Source of the DNA: Persicaria tinctoria
Taxonomy: Eukaryota; Streptophyta; Magnoliopsida; Caryophyllales; Polygonaceae
Assembly: GCA_037127255.1 (NCBI GenBank)
Contig: JBANSL010000004.1
Coordinates: 7,006,001-7,070,000 of the forward strand
Length of the DNA: 64,000 nt
Reading direction: 5' to 3'
In this document: positions 46,532-58,164 of the stretch, one piece after another
Layout of the letters: every line of letters begins with the position of its first letter
How positions within the stretch are numbered: position 1 is the stretch's first letter
Notes under the pieces: model-generated
What the model saw: only the letters and a program-made list of their open reading frames with translations
What the model was told of the DNA's origin: nothing
The model's database searches: none
Translations under genes and position numbers: made by a program

Positions 46532-48265
46532 CAAAGAGCATTCGTGATAAGACTTTAAAAGAAGCTTGGAGTGGAAGAAAGCCAGATGTATCTGGTTTAC
46601 GTATTTGGTTGTGTTGCATATGCTGATATATCTGATCAACGAAGGAAGAAGCTTAATGACAAAAGCCAAAAGTGCATTTTTGTTGCCTACAGTGAAACAA
46701 TCAAGGGCTATAGATTATATAAGTCGAACACAAAAAATAATAAGTAGAGATGTCCACTTTATTGAAGATGAGACATGGCGCGATAATGGAGAGAATGAGT
46801 CAACTAATAGTAATTCGATCAACACTAGAGGTTGAATCTACTATTGTGGCAGAAGAGCCAAAAGCATCCATATATCCTCAAAGAATAAGAGTTATGCCAA
46901 CTTATTTGAAGGATAATGTTGTAATTGGAAATAACGATGATGAAAACATATTCAATGATGAATCTCTAGTCAAATTTTGCTTATTTGATGATTGTGATCC
47001 AATTTTCTATGAAGAAGCTACAACTGAGGAAAAATGGGTTAATGTTATGAATGAGGAGATTCGTTCGATTCAAAAGAATGAAACATGGGAGCTTACTTCT
47101 TTTCCGGCAGGAAATAAGCCTATTGAAGTCAAATGGGTGTACAAAACAAAGTACAGATCGACCAAACGGACAAGTAGATCGATACAAGGCAAGATTAGTA
47201 GTTAAAGGCTACACGCAAAATCCATGAATTGACTATTTTGAGGTATTTGCTCCAGTTTCCATAATGGATACTGTTCATTTGATTTATCTTTGCGGCTCAT
47301 AATAGATGGAAGATTCATCAGATGGATGTGTAATCAGCATTTTTGAATGGTGTACTTTTGAAGAAGAAGTTTATGTTAAGTAGCCACCGGGTTTCTTAAA
47401 GAAATGGAAGGAAAATGAAGTATATCGTCTTAATTAAAAAGGCTTTGTATGGATTGAAACAAGCACCTCGTGCTTAGTTACCTTGGTATTCACAAATGGA
47501 TACACATTAACTGCAAGATGGTTTCCAATTAAATACCCTTATGAGAACACATTGTACACAAAGTCAAATAACAAGGGAAACTTGTTGATTTTGTGTTTTT
47601 ACGTTGATGATTTGATATACACTGGAAATAACGAGGCCATGAGGATATGTTTTCTACATGGGAGACGGTGTTTTTTCTTGGTCTTCTAAGAAGCAACAAG
47701 TGGCTCCGACATCTATAACATGTCAATCACATTGGCTAGTATCCAACACCAATCATGTGTGATGATAAGTGAGCAATCACATTTGCTAAAAATCCAGTTT
47801 TTCATGGAAGATCAAAGCACATTGATATACGATATTCCCTCTGTTAATCAAAACATATCGTTTACTATTCATGCACGCTTTTTTAGAACGATAAAAAATA
47901 TATAAAATATTAATATTTTTATATATTTGTTTTTATAAATTCATACTTAATTTTAATAAGTATGAAATTATTAAAAAAAATATTAACAAAGTTAATATTT
48001 TTTATAGTTTTTTAACACCTAAAAATGTGTTCGTGAATAGTAAAATATCAAATTTTAATTAACGGATGAAGTATCATTTTACTCAAGATCTCGTTAAGCA
48101 TGAGAAATTCAACTCGGATTCTGTAGAACTGAAGAATAAGTGGATGACATTATGAAAACCACTTGGCACAGAAAAGTTCGAGAAGTTCGGAATTATGCTT
48201 GGTATCACTCCGTACTAGTGAAGCTAGCAACTTTCCTAAAAATTAAATATATTCAAGTTTGAGGG
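46532..48265 (+). pseudogene. Copia integrase end, reverse transcriptase and RNase H remnant
   Basis: After the solo LTR the copia reading resumes with KTLKEAWSGRKPDVSGLRI, then KWVNVMNEEIRSIQKNETWE (start of the RT domain), a YVDD catalytic motif in LCFYVDDLIYTGNN (about 47600), and an RNase H end (FMEDQSTLIYDI, then HFTQDLVKHEKF beyond a MITE). Many stops and frameshifts. EKFGIMLGI near 48190 is the usual copia polyprotein end. Confidence 0.87.
47835..48071. mobile_element. Stowaway-like MITE
   Basis: Imperfect inverted ends TTCCCTCTGTTAATC and TTAATTAACGGATGAAG with a TA duplication (47833-47834 and 48072-48073). Excising it rejoins the copia RNase H frame exactly (..DIRY|HFTQDL..). The centre is AT-rich. 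Confidence 0.78.
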
Positions 48266-48742
48266 GTAGTAAAGAAATATACCAACCTTGAATAATTTAG
48301 GCATTTTTAATTTTAGAAAACGATTTTCGCCACATAGTTTTTTCTATTTTTTGGTTGTTTGTGTAGGCAAATATCTACGACATATTATTTTAGAGGAGCC
48401 GCCATAAATTTGTCATTGTTCTATTCAAATGAGATAAGAGAGAAAACTATTCAATAATTCATAAGAGAAACTTCATCTTCTCTTTCTCGTTATTTTTGAG
48501 GCGAACGCTTCCGTGAGAGAAAATTAGCAAGTTTCATCTCCAGATATCCGAAATCATTAACATTGAAACTCTCGATTCGAACACGAATATACGGTAGAAA
48601 AAAGGCCAAAAAAAATGGATGCAACATGATCACTTATCAGGTGGTCGCCCGTATTGTTGGTATAATTATACTATATGCAAATTCACAAGTTGCTTCATCC
48701 AATAATATACACAGTATGTATATAAAATTAAAAATTACAAGT
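47951..48742. repeat. Direct duplication, copy 1 (copia 3' end plus flank)
   Basis: Starts inside the Stowaway MITE (TTTTAATAAGTATGAAATT), runs through the copia 3' end and ends TTAAAAATTACAAGTG. Nearly identical to 50659-51451, offset about 2708 bp. Confidence 0.9.
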
Positions 48743-50658
48743 GTCAATCGTGTCGTATTTTTTAACCTTGATGACAATTTCGTGTCATAATCGTGTCGTA
48801 TCTATATCGTTTCGTGTTTTTTCGTGTTGTTTTGTTGCGGTTTCGTGTCGTGTCAACCGTGTAGTATTTTTCTGGACAGCCCTACCCTTTTTGAATGTTC
48901 AATTGGGAACTTAGACCCCAAACTAATTTAATTAGTTTTATGTAGATCCCTTCCGAATAGAGTAGAATGGTCAATGGTCAACGATTGACCATTGACCGGT
49001 CAACATTGACTAACCCATTTGGATTTTTTTTATTTTTTTTATGTCATATTTTACGGTTTTGATGCCAAAATTTTATTATATTTTATTTTCACTTTGATGC
49101 CACTTTTCTAATGAATAATTTGATGACACTTTTTTAATGCCATTTTTTTAAAACCTTGATGACATTTTTTGTTTATTGTAATGTCACGTTGACCATTGAT
49201 GCCATTTTTTTTTACTGTTAACGACCGATGCCACTTTTTTTATGTCAATTTTTTTAGAATGTTTTTTTACCGTGATTCCATATTTTTGATGATATTTTTT
49301 CAAAGTAGTATTTTGATGATATTTTTTCAAAGTAGTATTTTGATGACATTTTTTTCTTTAATGTGATACAACTTTTTCAAAATGTCGTTTTGATGTCAGT
49401 TTTATAATGTAATTATTTGATGTCATTTTTTAATCAAATCGATTGATGCCACATGTTTTTTAATTTAATCAATTGTGTATCGATTTATTTTCATCAATTA
49501 TTCTTCCATTCACTAATGACACGTTTGTGATTACACTTCATTGATGCAATCACTTGTGGTGACCTGTTCATTAAATTTTCATGGATGGCATTTGTTATTA
49601 CGCTTCATTAATCACAATTGTTTATGGTGACAATTTTATATAATCGATGACATAAGAGCTTAAAACGTGGAATCAAAATATTGTCACTTTATTGCACATA
49701 TAAACACCTATTATAATATGTCATCAACTCAAAAACATGCATCAATTAATACCTCTTGTCAAAACAAAACAAAACAAAAAAAAAAAAAAAACATGCATCA
49801 ATTGTTCCATTAGCTACGTTGAAACTTTCCATGGACATATATTTGCCAATGATATAAAAGAGAGCACCCTAATTCTAACTTGACAACAACCCTTTCCAAG
49901 TGATATCCCCCAATTCATGTTCAGACAAATTAAAAAAAAAGCAATAAATATTATTTTTTTACTGTTCCTTCACCTTCCCCCCACTGTTTCTTAAAAATGA
50001 GGTGCAATTTCACATCCCAAATCCCCCGCACTGTTCTTCCACCAATTGAATTGGTCTCCAACAACACAGTTGTTTAACCGAAATTGCTCACAAACTGCCC
50101 TCGTCGCCACGAATTACTACAACACAGGAGTGGAGGCAAAAAAAAATTCGATCCCAATCAATTAGGCAAATTCCAATATGAAATCAAAAATTAGGTGAAA
50201 ATTTTGTAGTTACATGTACTGAAGTTGAAGGCAAACGAAAGTCAATTAAGACAAAGAGCCAATGAATTTTGGAGGAAGAGCGCCGAGATGTTCTCCGACG
50301 AACTCTACAGCTACTTGCAGATGAGATCGGACAGGGAGGAGGTCAAGCGACGGTGGCAGCGGATGCATGAGGAACACCGGGATTGATCGGGGCGGATGCC
50401 GGAGGAGAGGCCGAGAGGAAGAGCGTCGGAGATCGGGAGGAGAAGCGCCTTCTTCTTCTTCGGCCATGGATGGATCATTGGAGGAGGAAGAATCGTTCGG
50501 GAAGGAGGAACGAGAAAGGGCTGAGATGGGAGGAGGAAGGAATAGGGTCTAACACGGCAGAAAAAAATTAGAGGGGCCTAACGCGCCTAAAAAAAATAAT
50601 TAAAGAGGTTAACTACCTAACTAAAGATGCTTAAAGGTCCATTTCAGCAAATTCCCTC
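48743..50658. repeat. Spacer between the duplicates: GTGTCG-rich start and ATGACATTTTTT degenerate array
   Basis: Begins with TCGTGTCGT repeats (48745-48870), then GGTCAA/TTGACC palindromic motifs (48970-49010), then a degenerate array of GATGACATTTTTT / GATGCCATTTTTT units (49040-49470). A GC-rich block at 50250-50560 gives open frames on both strands without a recognisable domain. Ends at about 48885 and 50650 look weakly inverted, suggesting a transposon. Confidence 0.55.
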
Positions 50659-51451
50659 TAATTTTAATAAGTATGAAATTAAAAAAAAAATAACAAAGTT
50701 AATATGTTTTATAGTTTTTTAACACCTAAAAATGTGTTCGTGAATAGTAAAATGTCAAGTTTTAATTAACGGATGAAGTATCATTTTACTCAAGATCTCG
50801 TTAAGCATGAGAAATTCAACTCAAATTCTGTAGAACTGAACAATAAGTAGATGACATTATGAAAACCACTTGGCATAGAAAAGTTCGAGAAGTTCGGAAC
50901 TGTGCTTGGTATCACTCCGTACCAGTGAAGCTAGCAACTTTCCTAAACATTAAATATATTCAAGTTTGAGGGGTAGTAAAGAAATATACCAACCTTGAAT
51001 AATTTAGGCATTTTTAATTTTAGAAAACGATTTTCACCACATAGTTTTTTCTATTTTTTTGGTTGTTTGTGTAGGCAAATATCTACGGCATATTATTTTA
51101 GAGGAGCCGCCATAAATTTGTCATTGTTCTATTCAAATGAGATAAGAGAGAAAACAATTCAATAATTCATTACAGATACTTACTCTTCTCTTTCTCCTTA
51201 TTTTTGAGGCGAACGCTTCCGTGAGAGAAAATTAGCAAGCTTTATCTCCAGATATCCGAAATCATTAACATTGAAACTCTCGATCCGAACACGAATATAC
51301 GGTAGAAAAAAGGCCAAAAATAAAAATGGATGCAACATGATCACTTCTCAAGAGGTCGCCCGTATTGTTGGTATAATTATGCTATATGCAAATTCACAAT
51401 TTGCTTCATCCAATAATATACACAGTATGTATATAAAATTAAAAATTACAA
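50659..51451. repeat. Direct duplication, copy 2
   Basis: Second copy of the copia 3' end plus flank, truncated on its left inside the Stowaway MITE. Differs from copy 1 by scattered substitutions and small indels. Confidence 0.9.
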
Positions 51452-51654
51452 GTGAAGCCTACAAGGTAATCACAAAGCCTTGAATTGGTCAAAAATAAGG
51501 AAATTCAAATGAATTTTTAAACTGAAAACTTGTATTGAAATCTACAACAATAATAACATTGGTCGAAATTCAACAAAAACTACGGAGTAGATAAATAAAA
51601 GGAATGGTTTTTGTTCTCCAATTTCGTATCAACAAATATTTGTTGACTCACATT

Positions 51655-51985
51655 TACTATGAGATCGATTAGAAAAAAGCTTGACTCGAGTACGTTCACT
51701 TCCTTAAACAAGTCGAGCTTGAAAAGCTCAATTTATTCGATTTAAGCTCGAGTTTTATGAAATTTCTAAAAACTTTTTTAAAATTAATATGTTATAACCA
51801 AGTAAAATTGTTTAAAGCTCAAAAAAGGTCTGACATGAGCTCGTTTATTTCCTAATTAAACAAACCAAGCTTGATAAAAAGAAAAAAAAAAAGCTCGTTT
51901 AAATTTGGGCTCGACTTAGTTCGAGCTCATTTAATAAACAAACTAAACTTAAACATGTCAAGTTAAGCTCGTACGACTCGAATAA
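51655..51985. repeat. Dispersed CTCGAG-rich repeat, second copy
   Basis: Contains AGCTTGACTCGAGT, AAACAAGTCGAGCTTGAA and many AGCTCG motifs, related to 5340-5520. Confidence 0.45.
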
Positions 51986-52019
51986 CACAAGTAAAAGAGA
52001 TTGGAATTGCCCTTAAGCC

Positions 52020-52320
52020 CCTTACAACATATGGTTATATTTGCACAAGCACAACATACGGTTATATTTACACGCCAAAATGTATTGACACGGAAAAAAA
52101 AAAACTAGACTTGGGTTATATTTGCACAACATATGTTTATATTTGCATAAGCACAACATACGGTTATATTTGTACGTCAAAATGTATCGACATGAAAAAA
52201 AAAAAAAAAAACTAGACTTGGGTTATATTTGTACAACATATGGTTATATTTGCACAAGCACAATGTACTCTTATATTTGCACGACAAAATGTAAAAAAAA
52301 AAAAAAAAAAACTAGACTTG
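52020..52320. repeat. Tandem ~110-bp repeat with GGTTATATTTGCAC
   Basis: Three diverged units with ACAACATA.GGTTATATTTGCACAAGCACAA, CAAAATGTA, an A-run and ACTAGACTTGGG. Same motif family as 17400-17600 and 22540-22960 in the outer MULE. Confidence 0.75.
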
Positions 52321-52752
52321 GGAAGGAGATAGACAATTCACTAATTTGTCTACAGGTGTGGATAATTCACCAATTAAAACATGTTTTTTGGACATTTGTG
52401 GACCTTTGAAATTACATTATTATTTGTCATTTGTTCACAAATCACAAGTTACTTCAACATTAGGGTGATGAGCTAATTTGTAGAGCATATAGACCGTTTC
52501 CTTCAAATTCCGTTAAGCCTACCCACAATATATATTGTTTGTAGTCATCCATTAGTTAATTCAAGTTCAGCCGTCTTTGTTAGACCATTTCTTTTAGTTC
52601 CCCTTTTAAGACTAAATAAAACGCACACCTCGTTTCCAAATCCACATTTCTATATGGCTTGGAAGATCAAGTTAACTAGACCAATAATAGGCGGAGGCTG
52701 GCACAGGGAAAAGAGAAGCACCCGTCTCTCTTTTCCTCCGATGAGTCCTAAT

Positions 52753-53303
52753 CAAGGTTATTAGGATCGGGATTCTAGGATTGAATCACAATAGGGTCTG
52801 TAGATCGGATCGTAAGATCCCATTAGGGGATCGTAAGATCCTCGAAATATAATTAAATAATAAAATAAAAATATATATAACAAAGTTGCTTAATTTAAAG
52901 TTCTAGAATGAGGGAAAAAAAATGTTAGTTACACAATATATTTTGATTTTAAGACATAAAAATCTACATTTAAGACCTTAAACATTGGCATATTGGTTAA
53001 AAGACTCGAAAACAATTGTCTCTAAGTTATTTTTCACGTTCCTTACATGAATGTGTACATTTAAACACCCTAAAATCAACCAAGGAAACAAAACAAATGT
53101 TTAAAAAATACATATTGTTAATAAAAATATGATCTTTAGGATCGTATGGGATCGTAAGATCCTATCGATCCATCAAGATTCTAAAGATCCCATTGTAGAT
53201 CCTACACAAAAAAGATCCTATGCATAGATCCGAATCGGGCCCCTAGGTAGGATCGTAGGATCTTAAGATTCTAAATATCCGGATCGGGATTCTAATAACA
53301 ATG
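52753..53303. mobile_element. hAT-type MITE rich in GGATCGTAAGATCC
   Basis: Inverted ends CAAGGTTATTAG and CTAATAACAATG with an exact 8-bp duplication GTCCTAAT (52745-52752 and 53304-53311). Subterminal parts carry several GGATCGTAAGATCC-like palindromes. 551 bp, non-coding. Confidence 0.88.
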
Positions 53304-53454
53304 GTCCTAATCCGATATTAGAGTAAAAAGTTATAAATATTTAAAAACTAAATACATATTAATTATTCGAACTATATTTTAATAAAAATCGCGATACTTT
53401 TAGATTTTACTTAACTTCATATTTTGATAATATAATCCGGCCTAAGAGTTTCGA

Positions 53455-53640
53455 ACCAAGAGATTATTGTTGTGATGTGTGGATGTTGTGTCCCACGTTG
53501 AAAAACACGGAACTCCGGGCCTTGCATATAAATCAGTGGGTCACTCCACCTATTGCCAATTGGTTTTAGGATGAAATCCGTTGGTCTGGTATACTCGGCT
53601 TGGGTGCGCATGATACGCTCGGACACTAAATTCTCAATAA
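53455..53640. repeat. TGTCCCAC-type dispersed repeat, upstream of PR-4
   Basis: Contains GTCCCACGTTG, CTATTGCCAATTGGTTTTAG and GATGAAATCC. A diverged copy lies downstream of the PR-4 gene at 56645-56830. The motif order recalls a widespread plant TRIM/SINE-like repeat; the family is uncertain. Confidence 0.5.
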
Positions 53641-53871
53641 TTAGATAAGAAATATATCGGAAAAAAAAACCTGAATAACTTGTACAAAATTCTGCCGCCT
53701 ATGATAAGTTTCTTGGTCTTGTTACAATACAACCACAAAAATTCAAACATGTAATAAATGTAATTAGGCATTGTGTGTAGAAAATAAATTAGACTCGAGA
53801 AAATAAAACGGTCAAACTTGAATCACACACGATGCCACATCCAACAATTCTCTATAACCTTCCAATTTCCC

Positions 53872-53879
53872 TATAAATA
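53872..53879 (+). promoter_or_regulatory. TATA box of PR-4 gene
   Basis: TATAAATA lies 47 bp before the start codon, giving a very short 5' leader. Confidence 0.7.
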
Positions 53880-53918
53880 CAACACACAAAGCAACTCTTA
53901 ATTTACCCACAATTAAAA

Positions 53919-56459
53919 ATGAAGCGATCACAGAATTCAACAGTTCTCCCGGGAGCCCTCTTTTGCCTGTACCTGGCGGCGACGGCGGTGGCCCAGCAGT
54001 GCGGCCGCCAAGCGGGCGGCGCCACCTGCGCCAACAACCTCTGCTGCAGCCAATACGGCTACTGCGGGAGCACCGCCGAGTACTGCTCGCCGTCCAACAA
54101 CTGCCAGAGCAACTGCGCCGGAACACCCTCCACACCCTCCACCGGTACCGGCGAAGGAAGCGCCACCAACGTGAGGGCCACGTACCACCTGTACAACCCG
54201 CAGAATAACGGGTACAGCTTGTACGCCGTGAGCGCCTACTGCTCCACGTGGGACGGCGACAAGTCGTTGGCTTGGAGGAGCAAGTATGGCTGGACCGCCT
54301 TCTGCGGGCCCAGTGGGCCCAGGGGTCAAGCCTCCTGCGGCAAGTGCTTGCTGGTTAGTGCTCTTTCTCTGAAGCCCAATGGGCTAATTTTTTGGGCTGG
54401 GCCTGTTTATGGTTTTGGCCCGTTTTTATAAAGTAGTAGCTTTTACATTTAGGGATAAAAACTGATTGGTTGAATTGGAGTAACGTTTACATTTCTACCA
54501 AACAGCAACTTACCAAATCACATCTGTAAAGTGTTTATGAGGTCACTCATTAATTACATAACGAATGAGTAAATCATACCAAACAAAAAAAATTATGGTT
54601 TTTATTTCAAAACAATTTCAAATTTTGTAAAATTTATATATAATCGCTCAATTTCAAGTTTTAAAAATATTGCATAATTCATATATCATATGGTTTTTGA
54701 CCTTTTTTTCCTTCCACAGTTCCACCATAGGCCAAACTCCATTTCTAAAACAAAGGCTAAATTTGGTTTGAAATTTTGGAAGGTTAAATATAAATTTCAC
54801 CATTTTTTTTAATTTTTTTAATATTAATATAAATTTATAAATCATACAATTAATTACATATAAACTATCTAATTATAGTTTTTTTTATCTGAACAAAAAG
54901 TTATAGTATTGTAAAGATATTGACGAGTTCTTCGATATAACTATAATATTTAACATGTTTGGATTATCATTGCATAAAGGATATATATCGTGAGTATTTC
55001 TTTTATTTTTATATCTTCATCAAACCCATACTTCATAAACTAACATTCTGGCAAATTCACATCACTCTCAAAAACTATTTATTTTTCCGAAGTTATCACT
55101 GTAATAATCTTCATCCACATATTTTTTTAATGCTCCTTCCAAAGTTATTATTTGAAAATTGTGAATAGATATCAAAATTTTCATAATGACATTCAACTTG
55201 TGATTCAGTTTGATTTTTGTTCTAAAATTCCATAACCAAATATATATAGTAGCTGGTGTAAAGAATTAATAGATACGTGTATTAATTTATAGATAGTTTT
55301 AATAATTATAGTAGACCAAAATTGGCTTACGGGAAGAACTAAAATAATAAAAGTTAAGCAAAAAGAGAATATTATATAAAATATTTCATTTTATCAGACT
55401 ATTTTCCCTGATCAATTTGACCTATGAGAAAGGTGCCCTATAACCAGTGGCGGATCCTGAAGCGTTTAGTTGAGGGGGCGGAAATTGATCCCTACTTTTT
55501 TTTCGAAAAAATCATCAATATTTGAAGTTTTCGGGTTTAATTATAGTATTAAGTTATGAAATTTAACAAATGTGTATGATATAAGTGTATTAATTTGGTA
55601 AATGATGTGAAAAATAATTTACATCGCTTCAATCTTGAAATGTTTATAACTTTTTACTCAGTTATCGGATTTGAGTTTATAATATATCAAATCGAAGCTA
55701 TCGACGAGAATAATATGTATATTAAATTTCATTTTTGATTGGGGGGGGGGGCGACTGCCACCTCCGGTCCTTTAAAGGATCCGCCCCTGCCTATAACTTT
55801 TTAGAAATAAAACATTAAAATTGGAGGTTTAAGGAACACTTAAATAAATTAAATCAATTGACAATAAAAAAAATATTACCAAATTATAAGCTACACTTGA
55901 TTTATTCAAACTTACCATTCGGATCTTTACCGAAAAATTTTGAACAATCGAATCGGGTTATGTTTTGACAGGTCTAAGATGGACCCACCTAATTCTTATT
56001 CTTGTTCATCAATAAATTATATACATATGATATTATCCCACTTAGTTTTATAGGCCACTTAATTATCAACTAACCTATACGTACTTATCAACACACTGCC
56101 CTAGTCTATATATCCAAAGTTGTTCAATTACACCTGACCTAGCTAGGCTCCCATTTACGTTAACACCAAGGTTAATATATAGGTGCTTATATTATAATTA
56201 ATCCATATATTTATGGTAATAAAAACTTTATAAATTATTTGATTTTAAAATCAAATTAATGGAGTAATGCCATATGTATATATAGGTGACGAACACGGCG
56301 ACAGGGGCGCAAGTGACGGTGAGGATAGTAGACCAGTGTAGCAACGGCGGCCTGGATCTCGACGTCAACGTCTTCAACCAGATCGACACCGACGGCAACG
56401 GCTACCGCAATGGCCACCTCACCGTCAACTACCAGTTTGTTAATTGTGGCGATTCTTAA
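53919..56459 (+). CDS. PR4: Class I PR-4 / hevein-like protein (hevein plus Barwin domains)
   Basis: Two exons, 53919-54353 and 56286-56459, join in phase to 202 residues. Residues 1-25 are a secretory signal (cleavage before QQCGRQ). Residues 26-66 form a hevein chitin-binding domain with eight cysteines ([31 protein letters not shown]). A Thr/Pro/Ser/Gly linker follows, then the Barwin domain: [49 protein letters not shown], and [18 protein letters not shown] with YQFVNCGDS at the end. Known: PR-4 proteins bind chitin, inhibit fungi and often have RNase/DNase activity; they are induced by wounding, jasmonate or ethylene. Exons are strikingly GC-rich against AT-rich flanks. The 1.9-kb intron holds a hAT MITE. 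The gene looks intact. Confidence 0.95.
55445..55789. mobile_element. hAT-type MITE in PR-4 intron
   Basis: Inverted ends CAGTGGCGGATCC and GGATCCGCCCCTG with a perfect 8-bp duplication CCTATAAC (55437-55444 and 55790-55797). 345 bp, non-coding, related in its ends to 4932-5141. An 11-G run lies near 55741. Confidence 0.92.
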
Positions 56460-56644
56460 TTAATCAAATTAATTAGATAATTACATATATATACTCGTCT
56501 GAATAATATAATAATGTGGATCCACTACGATGATGGATAATTATGATATAAATTATCTGCTGTAACTCGTAATGTTGCAAGTAAAATAATTTTCAATCAC
56601 TTATCTAAAAATTCTCTATTAATTTTAGAGATGTGAATGAGACC

Positions 56645-56830
56645 AACAAGTGTCACACATCGGAAAATTGAACATATCAAGTCATACTATATGAGTCGGT
56701 GGGCTACTGATCCTTCTATTGTCAATCGGTTTTAGAATGGAACCTCACCCGATTTGTGTGCTAGACTACTAGCGCATTTGCGCTTGTGCACACAACTCCC
56801 AGTCATCGGTCCGAGTCGGACTTCGATAAA
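56645..56830. repeat. TGTCACAC-type dispersed repeat, downstream of PR-4
   Basis: Contains GTGTCACACATCGG, TATTGTCAATCGGTTTTAG and GAATGGAACC; counterpart of 53455-53640. Confidence 0.5.
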
Positions 56831-56959
56831 AACAAATATTAAAAGACAAATTTTCAACCTAATTACAGCTCCGTCCAACCTTTTGTAAATATTACAAAAG
56901 TGTCCAAGTTTATAATTTTCGCTGGAAATTTTACGATATTACCCTTCCTCCTCTTTTAC

Positions 56960-57425
56960 CGTTGTTCAACCACGGAGATCTCGTCCCCGCTCCCGTCAGG
57001 TTGCCCCCGCCTCCCTCTCTTTCTTCTCCCGCATCAGAAGATCAGGGTGGAGCCTTAACGGCGCTGACCTCCTCAGCCATGGCCGCTCCGACGGCGTCCT
57101 CTGCTGCCTCAGCCGCCTTCTGGACCAGGTCGCCCCCGCCTCCCTCTCTCACTCTACTGGTTGCGGAGCGACGGCGGACGCAAATTCTCTCTGCTGAGCG
57201 AATCCTTCGTGCTGAGCCGATGCTTCTTGCAATCGAGGGCGGCGCATTTCGTCGAAGATCTAGGGCTTCAGATCTATAGGCTTCATGGTCTCTCTCTTCG
57301 TCGTTGAAGGTAATTTTCGATCCCTTGAAACATATGATCTTCGATTCAACTACTAAGGAAAGTGATGCATTGTCGGATGGTTCAAATGCTTCGATCGAGA
57401 TTGAATCCCTAGACATTAGCTAGGT
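56960..57425 (+). other. GC-rich leader-like block and possible exon, unrecognised
   Basis: 56962-57279 has C/G-rich exon-like composition with a Pro/Ala/Ser-rich frame. 57321-57424 reads KHMIFDSTTKESDALSDGSN then IEIESLDIS plus stop. Neither part is recognised; they may be a captured 5' UTR and first exon. Confidence 0.3.
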
Positions 57426-58064
57426 AGGCTAATCTCATGCTGAATTCATCGTGTGACTTGAGAACTTCTAGTGCCCACCAGGTGTTCGATGAAATGTCGA
57501 AAACAAATTATGTCTTATTTGTGCTATCGGTTGTGAGGATTTTAGTGAGGATTTGGTGCTTTCATTGTGAGTATATGACTCTGTGTATTAGTATATGACA
57601 GCATGTCAGCATCATCAACCTCTAATTTGCTTAAGCAATCTTTTGATATGTTCCCATCTGTTTTGCATCCTAATATGATTCCCTTGTTTTCTCTTTTTGT
57701 TGTACTGTTCTGTGGGCAACCTTTCTTTCTTATTAATACCAAAAATTTTAGTGAGGAGGAGGATAACTGTGACTGTGAGCACCCTCTTGAACTATCACAA
57801 AATATGTCGAGTGACAACCCAAATAACATGAAACCATAATAAACCTCCTAAGGTGTCTCTACCAATTCAATTTATCTGTTGACTGTGATTCACTTATTCC
57901 TTGACGTGGATAAATGGTATGGTTTTCCAAGGTTTTATGAAGTCTTACAAGCAAAACCTTTAAGACGTCAAGAAAATGTACTTATATAGTTATATTTATC
58001 CACCAATGAAAGATGAGAAAGAAATTATCTAAGTTTGATATATATATTTTTTTAACTATGACAG
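57425..58064. other. MULE interior, no recognised exon
   Basis: An open frame at 57603-57839 (78 residues, with a hydrophobic stretch FSLFVVLFCGQPFFLI) has no family I know. Confidence 0.3.
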
Positions 58065-58164
58065 GTCCGAATTCTCAATGAGTCAATGAGATTTCCTTTG
58101 TGGTTGCATGGGCGTGCTGTTGTTACATTCGTTGTGGTTTCAACTGAACCAAAGAATGCAGTAG
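58065..58164 (+). pseudogene. Captured PEX1-like exon
   Basis: A 100-bp exon with AG/GT borders reads [20 protein letters not shown] then [13 protein letters not shown]. This resembles the N-terminal region of plant peroxisome biogenesis factor 1, an AAA-ATPase that recycles PEX5; recognised from recalled similarity (..[19 protein letters not shown]..). Only one exon is visible, so it is a fragment. Confidence 0.6.

Noticed and set aside
47951..51451. Direct repeats as LTRs of a separate retrotransposon
   Set aside because: The repeats contain a copia polyprotein end and half a MITE, lack TG..CA borders, and the spacer has no PBS or coding region.
53937..54329. 130-residue minus-strand and 81-residue plus-strand frames over PR-4 exon 1
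   Set aside because: Shadows of the GC-rich PR-4 coding exon.
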